Source of the DNA: JBMNFB01 sp050949085
Lineage (GTDB): Bacteria; Bacillota; UBA994; UBA5500
DNA: 64,000 nucleotides
Assembly (NCBI GenBank): GCA_050949085.1
Contig: JBMNFB010000011.1
Span: forward strand, 124,001 to 188,000
Reading direction: 5' to 3'
In this document: positions 34,900 to 46,473 of the stretch, one piece after another
Layout of the letters: every line of letters starts with the position of its first letter
Numbering within the stretch: position 1 is the stretch's first letter
The notes under the pieces: model-generated
Told to the model about the DNA's origin: nothing
The model's database searches: none
Seen by the model: only the letters and a program-made list of their open reading frames with translations
Position numbers and translations under genes: made by a program

Positions 34900-35330
34900 G
34901 ACAATCAATCGGCTCTTTGCCCACCTTGTGGATAACCGCCGCTCCCTGTGTATAACTGGTCAGTTGCCCGCAGAGTTTTCCACAAATCTATTCAGATGCT
35001 ACCCACATGGCCCGCAATTTGACATAACCACGAGATTTTCCGGCCAAATCGCTGCAAAGTGCGAAATCGGCTGCCTCTTGGCTTCGCAATTATGTTGAGT
35101 AGCTGCATACTTATCCACAGGTTGTGGATGAACTTGTGGACAATCTGCACGAACATACCGTCGAAGAACCGCTGGGAGGCGTTTATCCAGCAGCAATGGT
35201 CAAAAATCACGTTATCCACAGAATTCAGGGGAGGAAATGTGGACAACCCCAAAAGTTATACACAAACGGCTTGTCGGATATGGTAGAATCCTTGTGGACA
35301 CTGTTGAAAAAAGTCGATGCCTGAGGGGGA
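34900..35330. other. oriC: oriC, DnaA-box cluster upstream of dnaA
   Basis: The rpmH-dnaA gap has many DnaA boxes. Perfect TTATCCACA lies at 35111-35119 and 35212-35220 (plus) and 34927-34935 (minus). TTATACACA lies at 34947-34955 (minus) and 35256-35264 (plus). One-mismatch boxes are at 34976-34984, 35123-35131, 35135-35143 and 35238-35246. This is the usual Bacillota origin position, with rpmH and dnaA diverging from it. A second box cluster lies after dnaA. Confidence 0.93.
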
Positions 35331-35336
35331 GAGTTG

Positions 35337-36686
35337 ATGTCTGCCAAAGAACCGTTCCAGAGAATTTGGGAATCAGCTCTAGCTGATATTTCCACACAGC
35401 TGAGCAAACCAAGCTTTGAGACCTGGATCCTGTCCGCGGAGCCGGTCGGTCTCCAGCAGAACACACTGGTTCTGCAGGTCACCAATGAGTTCAACCGCAA
35501 CTGGTTGAGCAACAACTACTCCGACTTAATCACCGCCAGCCTGGTGAAGACCTCCGGCATGCCTTTGACGGTGAAATTCATCACCCCTAATGAGGACTTT
35601 ACGCCCAGCGAGAACGAGATAGACCTACAGCTGGACAAATCGGAACAGGATGAACCCCAGGCCAGCTACCTCAACCCCAAGTATACGTTCAGCTCTTTCG
35701 TAATCGGGGAGAGCAACCGCTTTGCGCATGCTGCATCCCTCGCCGTGGCTGAAGCGCCAGCGGTAGCTTATAATCCGCTCTTTATCTATGGCGGCGTAGG
35801 TTTGGGAAAGACCCACCTGATGCACGCCATCGGTCACTATGTTCTGGAGCACCATCCCAACCTAAAGGTTGTCTACATATCATGCGAGAAGTTTACCAAC
35901 GAGTTTATCAATGCGATTCAGTATAAGCGCAGCGAGGAATTCCGCAATCGCTATCGTAACGTCGACTTACTGATGGTCGACGATATTCAGTTCCTGGCTG
36001 GTAAGGAGTCTACTCAGGAAGAGTTCTTCCATACCTTTAACACGCTGCATGGCGCCAACAAACAGATTATCCTTTCCAGTGACCGTCCCCCGCGTGAGAT
36101 TGCCACATTGGAGGACCGCCTCCGCTCGCGGTTTGAATGGGGCCTGATCACCGATATTGGGCCGCCAGATCTGGAAACACGGGCTGCCATCCTCCGCAAG
36201 AAGTCGGAATCCGAGAACCTGAACATCGAAAACGATGTGCTGCTCTATCTGGCTAACCGGATCAACAGCAACATCCGCGAGCTGGAAGGAGCTTTGATTC
36301 GCGTCAATGCCTATGCTTCGTTTACCGGCCGGACGATAACCATCGAGCTGGTGGATGAGGTTCTTAAAGACCTTATTCCGCCGGATCAACAGAAGCCACT
36401 GACCATCCATGATATCCAGATGGTCGTCGCCGAACACTTCGACCTGCGGGTAGAGGATTTTTTGGCCAAGAAACGAACTAGAGCTGTATCCTATCCCCGA
36501 CAGATCGCCATGTACCTATCCCGCAGGCTGACTGACCACTCGCTACCGAAGATCGGTGAGGAGTTTGGCGGCCGCGACCATACGACTGTCCTCCACGCCT
36601 GCGACAAGATCGAGAAAGAGCTGGAGAAGGATAGTGAGCTGGCCAGAACGATCGATCATCTGCTGGAGATAATGAAGCAGAAGTAG
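35337..36686 (+). CDS. dnaA: Chromosomal replication initiator protein DnaA
   Basis: This 449-residue protein has domain I (about 1-85, FQRIWESALADISTQ...FETWILSAEP), a short linker, the AAA+ domain III (Walker A GGVGLGKTHLMHAIG, Walker B VDDIQFLAGKESTQEEFFHTFN, sensor DRLRSRFEWGL) and the DNA-binding domain IV with FGGRDHTTVLHACDKI. It opens oriC. ATG 35337 is preceded by GAGGGGGAGAGTTG; a TTG directly before it is unlikely to be used. DnaA boxes upstream imply autoregulation. Confidence 0.98.
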   Translation: MSAKEPFQRIWESALADISTQLSKPSFETWILSAEPVGLQQNTLVLQVTNEFNRNWLSNNYSDLITASLVKTSGMPLTVKFITPNEDFTPSENEIDLQLDKSEQDEPQASYLNPKYTFSSFVIGESNRFAHAASLAVAEAPAVAYNPLFIYGGVGLGKTHLMHAIGHYVLEHHPNLKVVYISCEKFTNEFINAIQYKRSEEFRNRYRNVDLLMVDDIQFLAGKESTQEEFFHTFNTLHGANKQIILSSDRPPREIATLEDRLRSRFEWGLITDIGPPDLETRAAILRKKSESENLNIENDVLLYLANRINSNIRELEGALIRVNAYASFTGRTITIELVDEVLKDLIPPDQQKPLTIHDIQMVVAEHFDLRVEDFLAKKRTRAVSYPRQIAMYLSRRLTDHSLPKIGEEFGGRDHTTVLHACDKIEKELEKDSELARTIDHLLEIMKQK

Positions 36687-36943
36687 GCGATGTGGACAAC
36701 CTGTGGGTAAAATCCAGGCTTGTCCACAAGAAATAACCCCCTCTCAATGCCAGCGATGTTGCCTGTGCGCAGTGTGTATTGGCGAAGCAAGTTACCCACG
36801 GAAGATCAACATCGCCAAACCGCGCCAGAATCGGGGATTTACCGAGTTACCCACAGCATTCACAGCCCTTATTACTACTACGGCTATCCCTTAATAAATG
36901 ATGATACTGCTTGTCCCACCACAGCCCGAAGGAGGTATAAGGT
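36687..36943. other. dnaA-dnaN intergenic region, second oriC part with possible unwinding element
   Basis: DnaA-box-like sites lie at 36691-36699 (TGTGGACAA), 36702-36710 (TGTGGGTAA), 36720-36728 (TTGTCCACA) and 36847-36855 (TTACCCACA). An AT-rich stretch follows at about 36867-36905 and includes TTATTACTACTACGG. Its complement reads TAG-TAG-TAA, like a DnaA-trio. This is the position of the duplex unwinding element in B. subtilis. GAAGGAGGTATAAGGT is the dnaN ribosome site. Confidence 0.65.
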
Positions 36944-38050
36944 ATGCTTATAACTGTACAGCGCGACCAGCTATTGCAGCAGTTGCAGGTTGTCAGTCGA
37001 GCCGTGCCCAACCGATCGGTGATCGCCTCGCTCTCAGGAATTCTTCTGCAGGCTGCTGAGAACCACATCTATCTGACTGGTAACGACTTGGAGATCAGTA
37101 TCCGCAGCCGAGTTGAAGCGAACATCACTGAGCCAGGCGAAGTAGTTGTTCCCGCCCGACTCCTGACAGAAGCCGTACGCCGCAGTCCCACCGAAGAGAT
37201 CACCCTCCGCCAGACGGGGGAACGGCGATCTATTCAGCTGATCAGCGGCAGTGTTCAGCTGGAGTTGATGACCCTGCCGGTAGAGGATTTTCCGGAACAG
37301 CCATCGTTTGCCGAGGAGTATCATTACACGCTGCCTCAGGGCTTGATCCGGGATATGATCAGGCAGGTGGAGTTCGCTATCTCCACAGAAGATCTGCGCC
37401 CTATCCTGACTGGCTCTCTCTGGTCCTTTGATCAGCAGCGGTTCACAATGGCTGCGCTGGATGGGTACAGATTGGCTTCCCGTTGGGAAAGCTTTGAAGG
37501 GGAGCAGGCCGACAGCCGGGCAGTCATCCCGGCTAAGGCGCTGCGCGAGATCGCGCGCCTTATTCCTGGGGAAGAAGAACCGTTGCATGTCAGTATCGGT
37601 TCCACATACGCTGCCTTTGAGTTTTCTGAGGTGCTGCTAATCACCCGACTTCTCGAAGGCAAGTTCCCCAATATTGAGCAGTTCATCCCCAAGTCTCATC
37701 AGACCCGCATCGTCGTCAACACCCAGCAGCTCTGGGATGCGGCAGAGAGGGCAGCGTTGGTCAGCACGGATGGAGCCAACGCCACCGTCAAGCTCACAAT
37801 CGATGACGATAGGATCGCAATCTCCGCTCAGGCCGTGGAAGTCGGTCGCCACTATGAGGAGTGGCCAATCCAGTTCGGCGGTGAGAAGCTGGAGATCATG
37901 TTCAAAGTCAAGGCTCTGGTTGATTTGCTGAAGAGCGCAGAAGCGGAAGAGGTTACCCTCGACTTCCATGGCAGTTTTGGACCCTGCATCTGCCGCCCCG
38001 TCGGCCAGGATAACTATGTCAGCCTGTTGATGCCGGTGCGCCTGAGTTAG
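36944..38050 (+). CDS. dnaN: DNA polymerase III beta subunit (sliding clamp)
   Basis: This 368-residue protein has three clamp domains. It begins MLITVQRDQLLQQLQVVSRAVPNRSVIASLSGILLQ-like (clamp domain 1), with YHYTLPQGLIRDMIRQVEFAIS in domain 2 and ends YVSLLMPVRLS, the family's typical C-terminus. It forms the ring that holds polymerase on DNA. The ATG has GAAGGAGG nine bases upstream. Confidence 0.98.
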   Translation: MLITVQRDQLLQQLQVVSRAVPNRSVIASLSGILLQAAENHIYLTGNDLEISIRSRVEANITEPGEVVVPARLLTEAVRRSPTEEITLRQTGERRSIQLISGSVQLELMTLPVEDFPEQPSFAEEYHYTLPQGLIRDMIRQVEFAISTEDLRPILTGSLWSFDQQRFTMAALDGYRLASRWESFEGEQADSRAVIPAKALREIARLIPGEEEPLHVSIGSTYAAFEFSEVLLITRLLEGKFPNIEQFIPKSHQTRIVVNTQQLWDAAERAALVSTDGANATVKLTIDDDRIAISAQAVEVGRHYEEWPIQFGGEKLEIMFKVKALVDLLKSAEAEEVTLDFHGSFGPCICRPVGQDNYVSLLMPVRLS

Positions 38051-38067
38051 AAGGGAGGAGCCAGCGG

Positions 38068-38277
38068 ATGGTGGCTGATGTCAAAATCGAGGGCGAGTAT
38101 ATCACATTGGCACAGCTGCTAAAGAAGCTGAATCTGATCTCCTCCGGTGGAGAGGCCCGCACCTTCTTGCAGGAGTATGAGGTGCTGGTTAACGGTCAGC
38201 CCGAGGTTCGCCGCGGCCGGAAAATTCGCCCGGGAGATCAGGTCATCATCAACGGCAATCAGCACAATGTGATATGA
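38068..38277 (+). CDS. yaaA: S4-domain RNA-binding protein YaaA
   Basis: This 69-residue protein is a single S4-like domain: ITLAQLLKKLNLISSGGEARTFLQEYEVLVNGQPEVRRGRKIRPGD. It lies between dnaN and recF as in most Bacillota and is thought to bind rRNA in ribosome assembly. GAAGGGAGGAGCCAGCGG precedes the ATG. Confidence 0.95.
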   Translation: MVADVKIEGEYITLAQLLKKLNLISSGGEARTFLQEYEVLVNGQPEVRRGRKIRPGDQVIINGNQHNVI

Positions 38278-38284
38278 TGGATTT

Positions 38285-39409
38285 ATGAAGATTGACCATT
38301 TATTGCTGCAAAACTTTCGCAACTATCCCGAATGTGCCATCCAGTTTCAGCCTGGGCTAAACATTCTGGTGGGACGCAACGCGCAAGGGAAAACCAATCT
38401 TCTGGAGAGCATCCATTTCTTATCGACCGGCAAGTCTCACAGAACAAACAATCAGCTCGATCTGATTCGGTGGGACAATACCGGCTTTTTCTTGCGCGCA
38501 GACATCACTAAGGGCGGCGTGGCCATGTCAGTAGAGTTTCGTCTGCAGCGCGATCGCCAACGAGAGTTGCGGATCAACGGCTTGCCCGAGCGGAGGATGA
38601 GCTCGCTCCTGGGGGTAATCAACTGCGTACTTTTTGCTCCAGAGGATCTTCAATTGTTGAAGGGTCCGCCGGCTCTACGCAGAAGATTTCTGGACATGGA
38701 GCTCTCCCAGATCAGTTCCACCTATCTCTATTCCTTGCAGCAATATAACCGGGTGCTCAATCAGAAGAACAGGTTGCTGAAGACCTGCCTTCAGGGTAGG
38801 GGGGACCGGACTGGGGTTGATGTGTGGAATCAGCAACTGGTCAGGTTTGGCGCCAAAGTGATGCAGATGCGCGCCAACGCTCTGGAGTTGTTGGGGAAAT
38901 ATGCTAGAATAAACTTATTTGAACTCACGGGGCACGGGGAAGAGCTGTCCCTGATCTACCGTCCAGCGGGCAAGACCAACCACAGTCTCCCCAAGCAAGA
39001 GGAGGCAATTCGCGATCTGTTTTGGGACATGCTACGGAAAGAACAGGCAGACGAGCTGGCCAGGGGGCAATCCCTGGTTGGGCCGCATCGCGATGATTTT
39101 TCCTGTCTGATCAACAACATCGATGTTAGAAGCTTCGGTTCGCAGGGACAGCAGCGCACCTGCGTTCTGGCGCTGAAGCTGGCTGAGATCGAGTTCATGC
39201 ATAAGATGTCTGGTCACTACCCGATTCTGCTGCTGGATGATGTCCTTTCCGAACTTGACGAACAGCGCCGGTCTGCCCTTTTGCAGCTGGTGGATCGGGG
39301 GATTCAGACGTTAATGACTGGGACAGAAGCGGCCCTCTTTGCGGGTTTGGCGGACAAATCAGCCCTCATCGCAGAGATATCCAATGGGCACGTGCGCATC
39401 GTAGTCTGA
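38285..39409 (+). CDS. recF: DNA replication and repair protein RecF
   Basis: This 374-residue SMC-like ATPase has Walker A GRNAQGKTNLLESI, the signature SFGSQGQQRTCVLALKLAE and Walker B PILLLDDVLSELDEQRR. It loads RecA at gaps. It starts 7 bases after the yaaA stop and is part of the dnaN-gyrA run. Confidence 0.97.
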   Translation: MKIDHLLLQNFRNYPECAIQFQPGLNILVGRNAQGKTNLLESIHFLSTGKSHRTNNQLDLIRWDNTGFFLRADITKGGVAMSVEFRLQRDRQRELRINGLPERRMSSLLGVINCVLFAPEDLQLLKGPPALRRRFLDMELSQISSTYLYSLQQYNRVLNQKNRLLKTCLQGRGDRTGVDVWNQQLVRFGAKVMQMRANALELLGKYARINLFELTGHGEELSLIYRPAGKTNHSLPKQEEAIRDLFWDMLRKEQADELARGQSLVGPHRDDFSCLINNIDVRSFGSQGQQRTCVLALKLAEIEFMHKMSGHYPILLLDDVLSELDEQRRSALLQLVDRGIQTLMTGTEAALFAGLADKSALIAEISNGHVRIVV

Positions 39410-39420
39410 GGAGGGGTTAG

Positions 39421-39714
39421 ATGTTTTTGCATATTGGTGGCAATGTAGTCATCCCCACTAGAGATATCATCGGCATTTTTGACATCGCTTCTATTCAGAA
39501 CCCCGCCACGCAGGAGTTTATGGAGACTGCGCGCGAAGAGGGATTTGTGATCGACCTGTTACCAGGCAAGAAAAAGTCTTTTGTGCTGGCTAACGAAAAG
39601 ATTTACCTTTCGCCAATTGCCTCAAACACTCTGCGCAAGCGCTGGAAGATCGACCTCAGTCGCTATGCGTCCACGCCAGAACAGCATGGTCAGCACCAAC
39701 GGGAGGGGGAATAA
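39421..39714 (+). CDS. remB: Extracellular matrix regulator RemB (DUF370)
   Basis: This 97-residue protein begins MFLHIGGNVVIPTRDIIGIFD and has SFVLANEKIYLSPIASNTLRKR, the RemB/YaaB family sequence. RemB relatives affect biofilm matrix genes in B. subtilis. It lies between recF and gyrB and ends 1 base before the gyrB start. Confidence 0.93.
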   Translation: MFLHIGGNVVIPTRDIIGIFDIASIQNPATQEFMETAREEGFVIDLLPGKKKSFVLANEKIYLSPIASNTLRKRWKIDLSRYASTPEQHGQHQREGE

Positions 39715-39715
39715 G

Positions 39716-41620
39716 ATGAGCGACAATATCAGAGATTATGATGCATCACAAATCCAGGTGCTGGAGGGGCTTGAGGCCGTTCGCCGCCGCCCCGGCATGT
39801 ATATTGGCGATACAGGGCCAAAAGGTCTGCATCATCTCGTCTATGAAATCGTTGATAACAGCATCGATGAAGCTTTGCAGGGACACTGTGACCGGATCAC
39901 CGTCACCATTCATCAGGACGGCAGCATTAGAATCGAGGATAACGGGAGAGGTATCCCGGTTGACGTTCAGCAGCAGACCGGCAAGAGTGCGCTGGAAGTC
40001 GTCATGACCTTGCTCCACGCCGGAGCCAAATTTGGCGGGGGCGGTTATAAGGTATCTGGCGGTCTGCATGGTGTGGGCGCGTCGGTCGTCAACGCTCTGG
40101 CTGAATGGGCCGCCGTGGAGGTTGCCAGGGACGGCAAGCTTCATCGACAGGAATATGCCAAGGGCATACCCCTTGGGCCGGTGGAGGTAGTCGGCAAGAC
40201 AAGAAAGACCGGCACAACCACCATTTTTAAGCCCGATAGCAAAATTTTTGAGACGACCGAATTTGATGCGGAGGTTTTGGCCGAGCGTTTCCGGGAGATG
40301 GCCTTCCTCACGCGCGAAGTGACGATTGTGCTCAAAGATGAGCGCACCGGTGAGGAAAGCAAGTTTCACTACGACGGGGGTATCAGTTCCTTCGTCGAAT
40401 GGCTCAATCAGAACCGGGATGCAGTCCATAAAGCTCCTATCTACCTCCGCGGCGAAAGGGACAACTACCTGGTCGAGGCAGCTCTGCAATGGCACACCGG
40501 GTATAGCGAAAACATCGTTTCCTTCGCCAACAACATTCGCACCATCGATGGCGGAACCCACGAGGCTGGTTTCAAGTCTGCATTGACGCGCACTATCAAC
40601 GACTATGCGCGCCAGTACAACCTGTTCAAGAGTCAGGACGGGAACTTCTCTGGTGACGATATCCGGGAAGGGCTTACTGCGGTAGTCAGCGTCAAGCTCC
40701 TCGATCCTCAATTCGAGGGACAGACGAAAGGAAAACTGGGTAACACCGAGATGCGCGGCATCACCGAGTCTGTTGTTGCAGAGCATTTGAGCACATTTCT
40801 CGAGGAAAACCCGACGGTCGCTAAGCGGATCATTGATAAAGCTACCACAGCCGCCCAGGCGCGTGAGGCGGCCCGTAGGGCGCGCGAGCTGACGCGTCGC
40901 AAGAGCGCCCTGGAGATAACCCCCTTGCCTGGCAAGTTAGCCGATTGCACAGTCACCGACCCGGCCCTTTGCGAGTTGTACCTGGTGGAGGGAGATTCGG
41001 CTGCTGGCTCAGCCAAACAGGGTCGCAGCCGCCAGTATCAGGCCATCTTGCCCATCGGCGGCAAGATACTTAACGTGGAAAAAGCCAGGCTGGACAAGGT
41101 GCTGGCGCATGAAGAGATCCGCACCATCATAACGGCCATGGGGACTGGCATCGGCGATGATTTTGACCTGAGCAAGGCCCGTTACCACAAGGTAATCATC
41201 ATGGCTGATGCCGACATCGACGGCTCCCATATCCGAACCTTGCTGATGACCTTCTTCTTCCGGTATATGCAGCCTCTGATCAAGGCCGGCTATCTCTATC
41301 TGGCCAAGCCGCCCCTCTATCTGGTGAGAAAAGGCAGGGCCGAGCATTATGCCTACGACGATGCAGAGTTGGAGGCAATTCTGGATCAGGTAGGGCGCAG
41401 CGGCGTCACTCTCCAGCGCTACAAAGGCCTTGGTGAGATGAACCCGGATCAGCTCTGGGAGACCACCATGAACCCGGAGAACCGGGTCCTGCTGAAGGTA
41501 AGCATGGAGGATGCAACTGCCGCTGATCGGGTGTTCACCTTGCTGATGGGTGACAAGGTGCAGCCTCGACGCGAATTCATTGAGAGAAACGCCAAGCGAG
41601 TGGCTAACCTGGACGTCTAG
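39716..41620 (+). CDS. gyrB: DNA gyrase subunit B
   Basis: This 634-residue ATPase subunit has EAVRRRPGMYIGDTG, the GHKL ATP site (EIVDNSIDEAL, DNGRGIPVD, GLHGVGASVVNAL), and the TOPRIM domain with LVEGDSAAGSAKQGR and ADADIDGSHIRTLL. It ends FIERNAKRVANLDV. ATG 39716 follows GGGAGGGGGAATAAG. With GyrA it introduces negative supercoils. Confidence 0.98.
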   Translation: MSDNIRDYDASQIQVLEGLEAVRRRPGMYIGDTGPKGLHHLVYEIVDNSIDEALQGHCDRITVTIHQDGSIRIEDNGRGIPVDVQQQTGKSALEVVMTLLHAGAKFGGGGYKVSGGLHGVGASVVNALAEWAAVEVARDGKLHRQEYAKGIPLGPVEVVGKTRKTGTTTIFKPDSKIFETTEFDAEVLAERFREMAFLTREVTIVLKDERTGEESKFHYDGGISSFVEWLNQNRDAVHKAPIYLRGERDNYLVEAALQWHTGYSENIVSFANNIRTIDGGTHEAGFKSALTRTINDYARQYNLFKSQDGNFSGDDIREGLTAVVSVKLLDPQFEGQTKGKLGNTEMRGITESVVAEHLSTFLEENPTVAKRIIDKATTAAQAREAARRARELTRRKSALEITPLPGKLADCTVTDPALCELYLVEGDSAAGSAKQGRSRQYQAILPIGGKILNVEKARLDKVLAHEEIRTIITAMGTGIGDDFDLSKARYHKVIIMADADIDGSHIRTLLMTFFFRYMQPLIKAGYLYLAKPPLYLVRKGRAEHYAYDDAELEAILDQVGRSGVTLQRYKGLGEMNPDQLWETTMNPENRVLLKVSMEDATAADRVFTLLMGDKVQPRREFIERNAKRVANLDV

Positions 41621-41653
41621 AATAGATGGTTCCATTCAGAGAGGTGAAACGCA

Positions 41654-44086
41654 GTGGAGTTTGATCACGGCAAAATCCAACCGGTAGATATAGAAGAAGA
41701 GATGAAGCGGTCGTACCTCACCTACGCGATGACCGTCATCGTCGGGCGCGCTCTGCCCGATGTGCGCGATGGCCTTAAGCCGGCGCACCGACGGATCCTC
41801 TATGCGATGGGCGAGCTGGGCTTCACACCGGACAAGTCCTATAAGAAATCAGCGCGTATTGTCGGTGAAGTTCTTGGTAAATTCCATCCCCACGGCGATA
41901 CCGTTGTCTACGATACCATGGTCCGCATGGAACAGGACTTCGTCAGCCGGTATCCTCTGATTGACGGGCACGGCAACTTCGGCTCCATTGATGGCGACTC
42001 CCCTGCAGCGATGCGTTATACCGAAGCCAGACTGGCGCCGCTGGCTATGGAGATGCTGGCTGACATCGATAAAGAGACGGTAGACTTTGGACTCAACTTT
42101 GACGAAACCCTGAAAGAGCCGTTGGTGCTGCCGTCCCGGTTCCCCAATCTGTTGGCCAACGGTTCCTCTGGGATCGCTGTTGGCATGGCCACCAACATCC
42201 CGCCCCACAACCTGGGCGAAGTGATCGACGGGGCCATCGCCCTCATCGACAATCCAGAGCTCAGCGTCGACGAACTGATGACATATATCAAGGGGCCTGA
42301 CTTTCCCACCGGTGCCTACATCATGGGGCGTGATGGTATCCGCTCCGCCTATCGCACCGGGCGTGGCTCCATCAAGATCCGGGCCAAGGCTCGTATCGAG
42401 CAGATGAACAACGGCCGGCACCGGATTGTGGTGAGCGAGATTCCCTATCAGGTGAATAAGGCGAAGCTGATCGAGCGCATCGCCGAGCTGGCTGTCAAGG
42501 AAAAGAAGATCGAGGGGATCAGCGATCTGCGCGACGAGAGCGACCGCGACGAGCTGGTGCGGATCGTTATTGAACTGCGGAGAGATGCCAACCCCAACAT
42601 CGTCCTTAATCAGCTCTATAAACATAGTCAGCTACAGACCACCTTCGGGACGATCATGCTGGCGCTGGTCGATGGTCAACCCAGAGTGCTGAGCCTGAAG
42701 CAGATGCTGCATTACTACATCCTGCACCAGAAGGATGTAGTAACCCGGCGCACCCGGTATGAGCTGGGGAAAGCTGAAGACCGTGCACACATTCTGGAAG
42801 GATATCGCATTGCTCTCGACAACATTGACGCCGTTATCAGCCTGATTCGTGCTTCGCGGACGACAGAGGAGGCCCGCAACGGGCTGATGGCCAATTTCGG
42901 CCTCTCCGAAAAGCAGGCGCAAGCCATTCTTGACATGCGTCTCCAGCGCCTGACCGGGCTGGAACGCCAGAGGATAGAGGACGAGTATGCCGAGCTGCAG
43001 AAGCTGATCGCCCATCTGCGAGAGGTTCTGGCTAATGAGCAGCTGCTATACGGCATCATCAAGGATGAAATGCTGGCCATCCGCAAGAAGTATGCTGATC
43101 CCAGGCGCACCGAGATCATGGCGTCGGTCGACGAACTGGAGACCGAGGATCTGATCGCTGACGAGGATGTAGTTATTACCCTTACCCATCATGGCTACGT
43201 CAAGCGTCTGCCGGTCGACACCTATAAGAGTCAGCGCCGGGGAGGGCGCGGCATCACCGCTATGGGGACGAAAGCAGATGATTTTGTGGAGCATCTCTTC
43301 ATCACCAGCACCCACAAATTCATCCTTTTCTTCACCAACTTTGGTCTGGCCTACAGGATAAAAGTCTACGAAATCCCCGAGGCCAGCCGTCAAGCCAAAG
43401 GTACGGCCATTGTCAATCTCCTGCCATTGCAGCCGGGCGAAAAGATCACTGCTGTCATTCCCATCAAGGAATTCCTGGGAGATCAGTGGCTGTTGTTTGC
43501 GACGCGTAACGGACTGGTCAAAAAGACATACCTGAAGGACTACAATTCCGTCAAGTCCCACGGCTTGATAGCCATCAACCTGCGGGAAGGTGATGAGCTG
43601 ATCGGCGTCAAACTCGTAGAACGCAATGATGAGATCATCATGAGCACTGGGCGAGGGATGTCGATTCGTTTTTCCTCGCAGGACGTGCGCCCCATGGGAC
43701 GTGCCTCCATCGGCGTAAAAGGCATAGAGCTGGTCGATGACTATGTCATCGATATGGACGTGGTTCGCGACAACGCCGACCTGCTGGTAGTGACTGAACA
43801 CGGCTATGGCAAGCGCACACCGCTCAGCGAGTATCGCGCCCAGAAGCGTGGCGGCAAAGGTGTTCAGACTATCCGTCCCTCCAGACGGAATGGCAAGGTC
43901 GTCGGGATAAAGGTCGTGCGGGCTGACGACGAAGTGATGCTGATCACTGCCGAGGGCATCATCATTCGCACTGAGGTGAGAGGCATCTCAGAGATGGGTC
44001 GAGCCACGCAGGGTGTGACATTGATCAAACCTCAGGAAGGCGATAGCGTTGTCGCTCTGGCGCGGGTGGCTGTCAAAGAAGAGTAA
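41654..44086 (+). CDS. gyrA: DNA gyrase subunit A
   Basis: This 810-residue subunit has the quinolone-region sequence KFHPHGDTVVYDTMVRMEQDF with the catalytic Tyr in MRYTEARLAP and GSIDGDSPAAM. The C-terminal half has beta-pinwheel repeats, including the GyrA-box sequence QRRGGRG. GTG start with GAGAGGTGAAACGCA upstream, 33 bases after gyrB. A partial hairpin (GGCGGCG/CGCCGCC, 44101-44133) follows. Confidence 0.98.
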   Translation: MEFDHGKIQPVDIEEEMKRSYLTYAMTVIVGRALPDVRDGLKPAHRRILYAMGELGFTPDKSYKKSARIVGEVLGKFHPHGDTVVYDTMVRMEQDFVSRYPLIDGHGNFGSIDGDSPAAMRYTEARLAPLAMEMLADIDKETVDFGLNFDETLKEPLVLPSRFPNLLANGSSGIAVGMATNIPPHNLGEVIDGAIALIDNPELSVDELMTYIKGPDFPTGAYIMGRDGIRSAYRTGRGSIKIRAKARIEQMNNGRHRIVVSEIPYQVNKAKLIERIAELAVKEKKIEGISDLRDESDRDELVRIVIELRRDANPNIVLNQLYKHSQLQTTFGTIMLALVDGQPRVLSLKQMLHYYILHQKDVVTRRTRYELGKAEDRAHILEGYRIALDNIDAVISLIRASRTTEEARNGLMANFGLSEKQAQAILDMRLQRLTGLERQRIEDEYAELQKLIAHLREVLANEQLLYGIIKDEMLAIRKKYADPRRTEIMASVDELETEDLIADEDVVITLTHHGYVKRLPVDTYKSQRRGGRGITAMGTKADDFVEHLFITSTHKFILFFTNFGLAYRIKVYEIPEASRQAKGTAIVNLLPLQPGEKITAVIPIKEFLGDQWLLFATRNGLVKKTYLKDYNSVKSHGLIAINLREGDELIGVKLVERNDEIIMSTGRGMSIRFSSQDVRPMGRASIGVKGIELVDDYVIDMDVVRDNADLLVVTEHGYGKRTPLSEYRAQKRGGKGVQTIRPSRRNGKVVGIKVVRADDEVMLITAEGIIIRTEVRGISEMGRATQGVTLIKPQEGDSVVALARVAVKEE

Positions 44087-44165
44087 CAACTGAATTGCAG
44101 GGCGGCGCTTATCAGGAGATGGTCGCCGCCTTGCCTGCTTACATAAAGTGAAAGTGTTTATGGCG

Positions 44166-44195
44166 TTGACAACCGACACAGATTCATGGTAAACT
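44166..44195 (+). promoter_or_regulatory. Probable rRNA operon promoter
   Basis: TTGACA (44166-44171), an 18-base spacer and TAAACT (44190-44195) lie about 230 bases before 16S. The leader that follows (to 44423) has a CCAGATGAAAAACATCTGG hairpin at about 44310-44328 and GACTTGCG-type complementarity; it has no gene. Confidence 0.6.
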
Positions 44196-44423
44196 CATAG
44201 ACGTCGCTGACGCAGTCAAGTCACCGATTTCCTGCGTTTGCACAAGTACCAAGGCCGTGATTTCTAACAGAATCACGCACCCTGAACCTTGAAAACTGAA
44301 CAATGATGGACCAGATGAAAAACATCTGGGTCGAGCGGAGACGCAAGTCTCCGAAAAGACCCGCCATTCCTTTTTAAGGAAACCAAGAGTAATTGAAGAG
44401 CCAAAACAGGCCTTCGATAAAAT

Positions 44424-46078
<1,655 letters not shown>

Positions 46079-46193
46079 GGGAGATATGGATGTGCCATCA
46101 GGCACACCAAGACTTCCAGGTCGATCATCTGGTGTACGGCTTTGCGCAAGCAAAACGTACACGCCATCATTGTTCGGTTTTGAAGGCTCAGTT

Positions 46194-46303
46194 TGAGAAG
46201 TGAGCGATGAGTAGTGGGAAGTGGGAAAGCTCCCAATCCTCCTTCATAGCTCGCGGCCTTCTGTGGGAGAGAGTCTCACATCTCATCTCTCACAACTCAC
46301 AAC
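46194..46303 (+). repeat. Heptad-ended hairpin in the 16S-tRNA-Ile spacer
   Basis: GAGAAGTGAGCGATGAGTAG (left) faces CTCACATCTCATCTCTCACA (right) around about 40 bases. The repeats are of the GTGAGAG type found at 19.5-20.2 kb and 24.6 kb. Confidence 0.8.
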
Positions 46304-46308
46304 ACAAT

Positions 46309-46387
46309 GGGCCTATAGCTCAGTTCTGGTTAGAGCGCGCGCCTGATAAGCGCGAGGTCAGTGGTTCGAGTCCACTTAGGCCCACCA
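46309..46387 (+). tRNA. tRNA-Ile (GAT)
   Basis: A 76-base cloverleaf with encoded CCA: acceptor GGGCCTA/TAGGCCC, anticodon stem CGCGC/GCGCG, loop CTGATAA with anticodon GAT, and T arm AGTGG-TTCGAGT-CCACT. It is in the usual 16S-23S spacer position. Confidence 0.98.
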
Positions 46388-46473
46388 AAACATTTTCGCG
46401 CCTGCGCGAAAATGTGTCCCTCAGTGGACATCTTTAGCATGCGATTTCGCAAGAAATCACGACCCACAACAGC

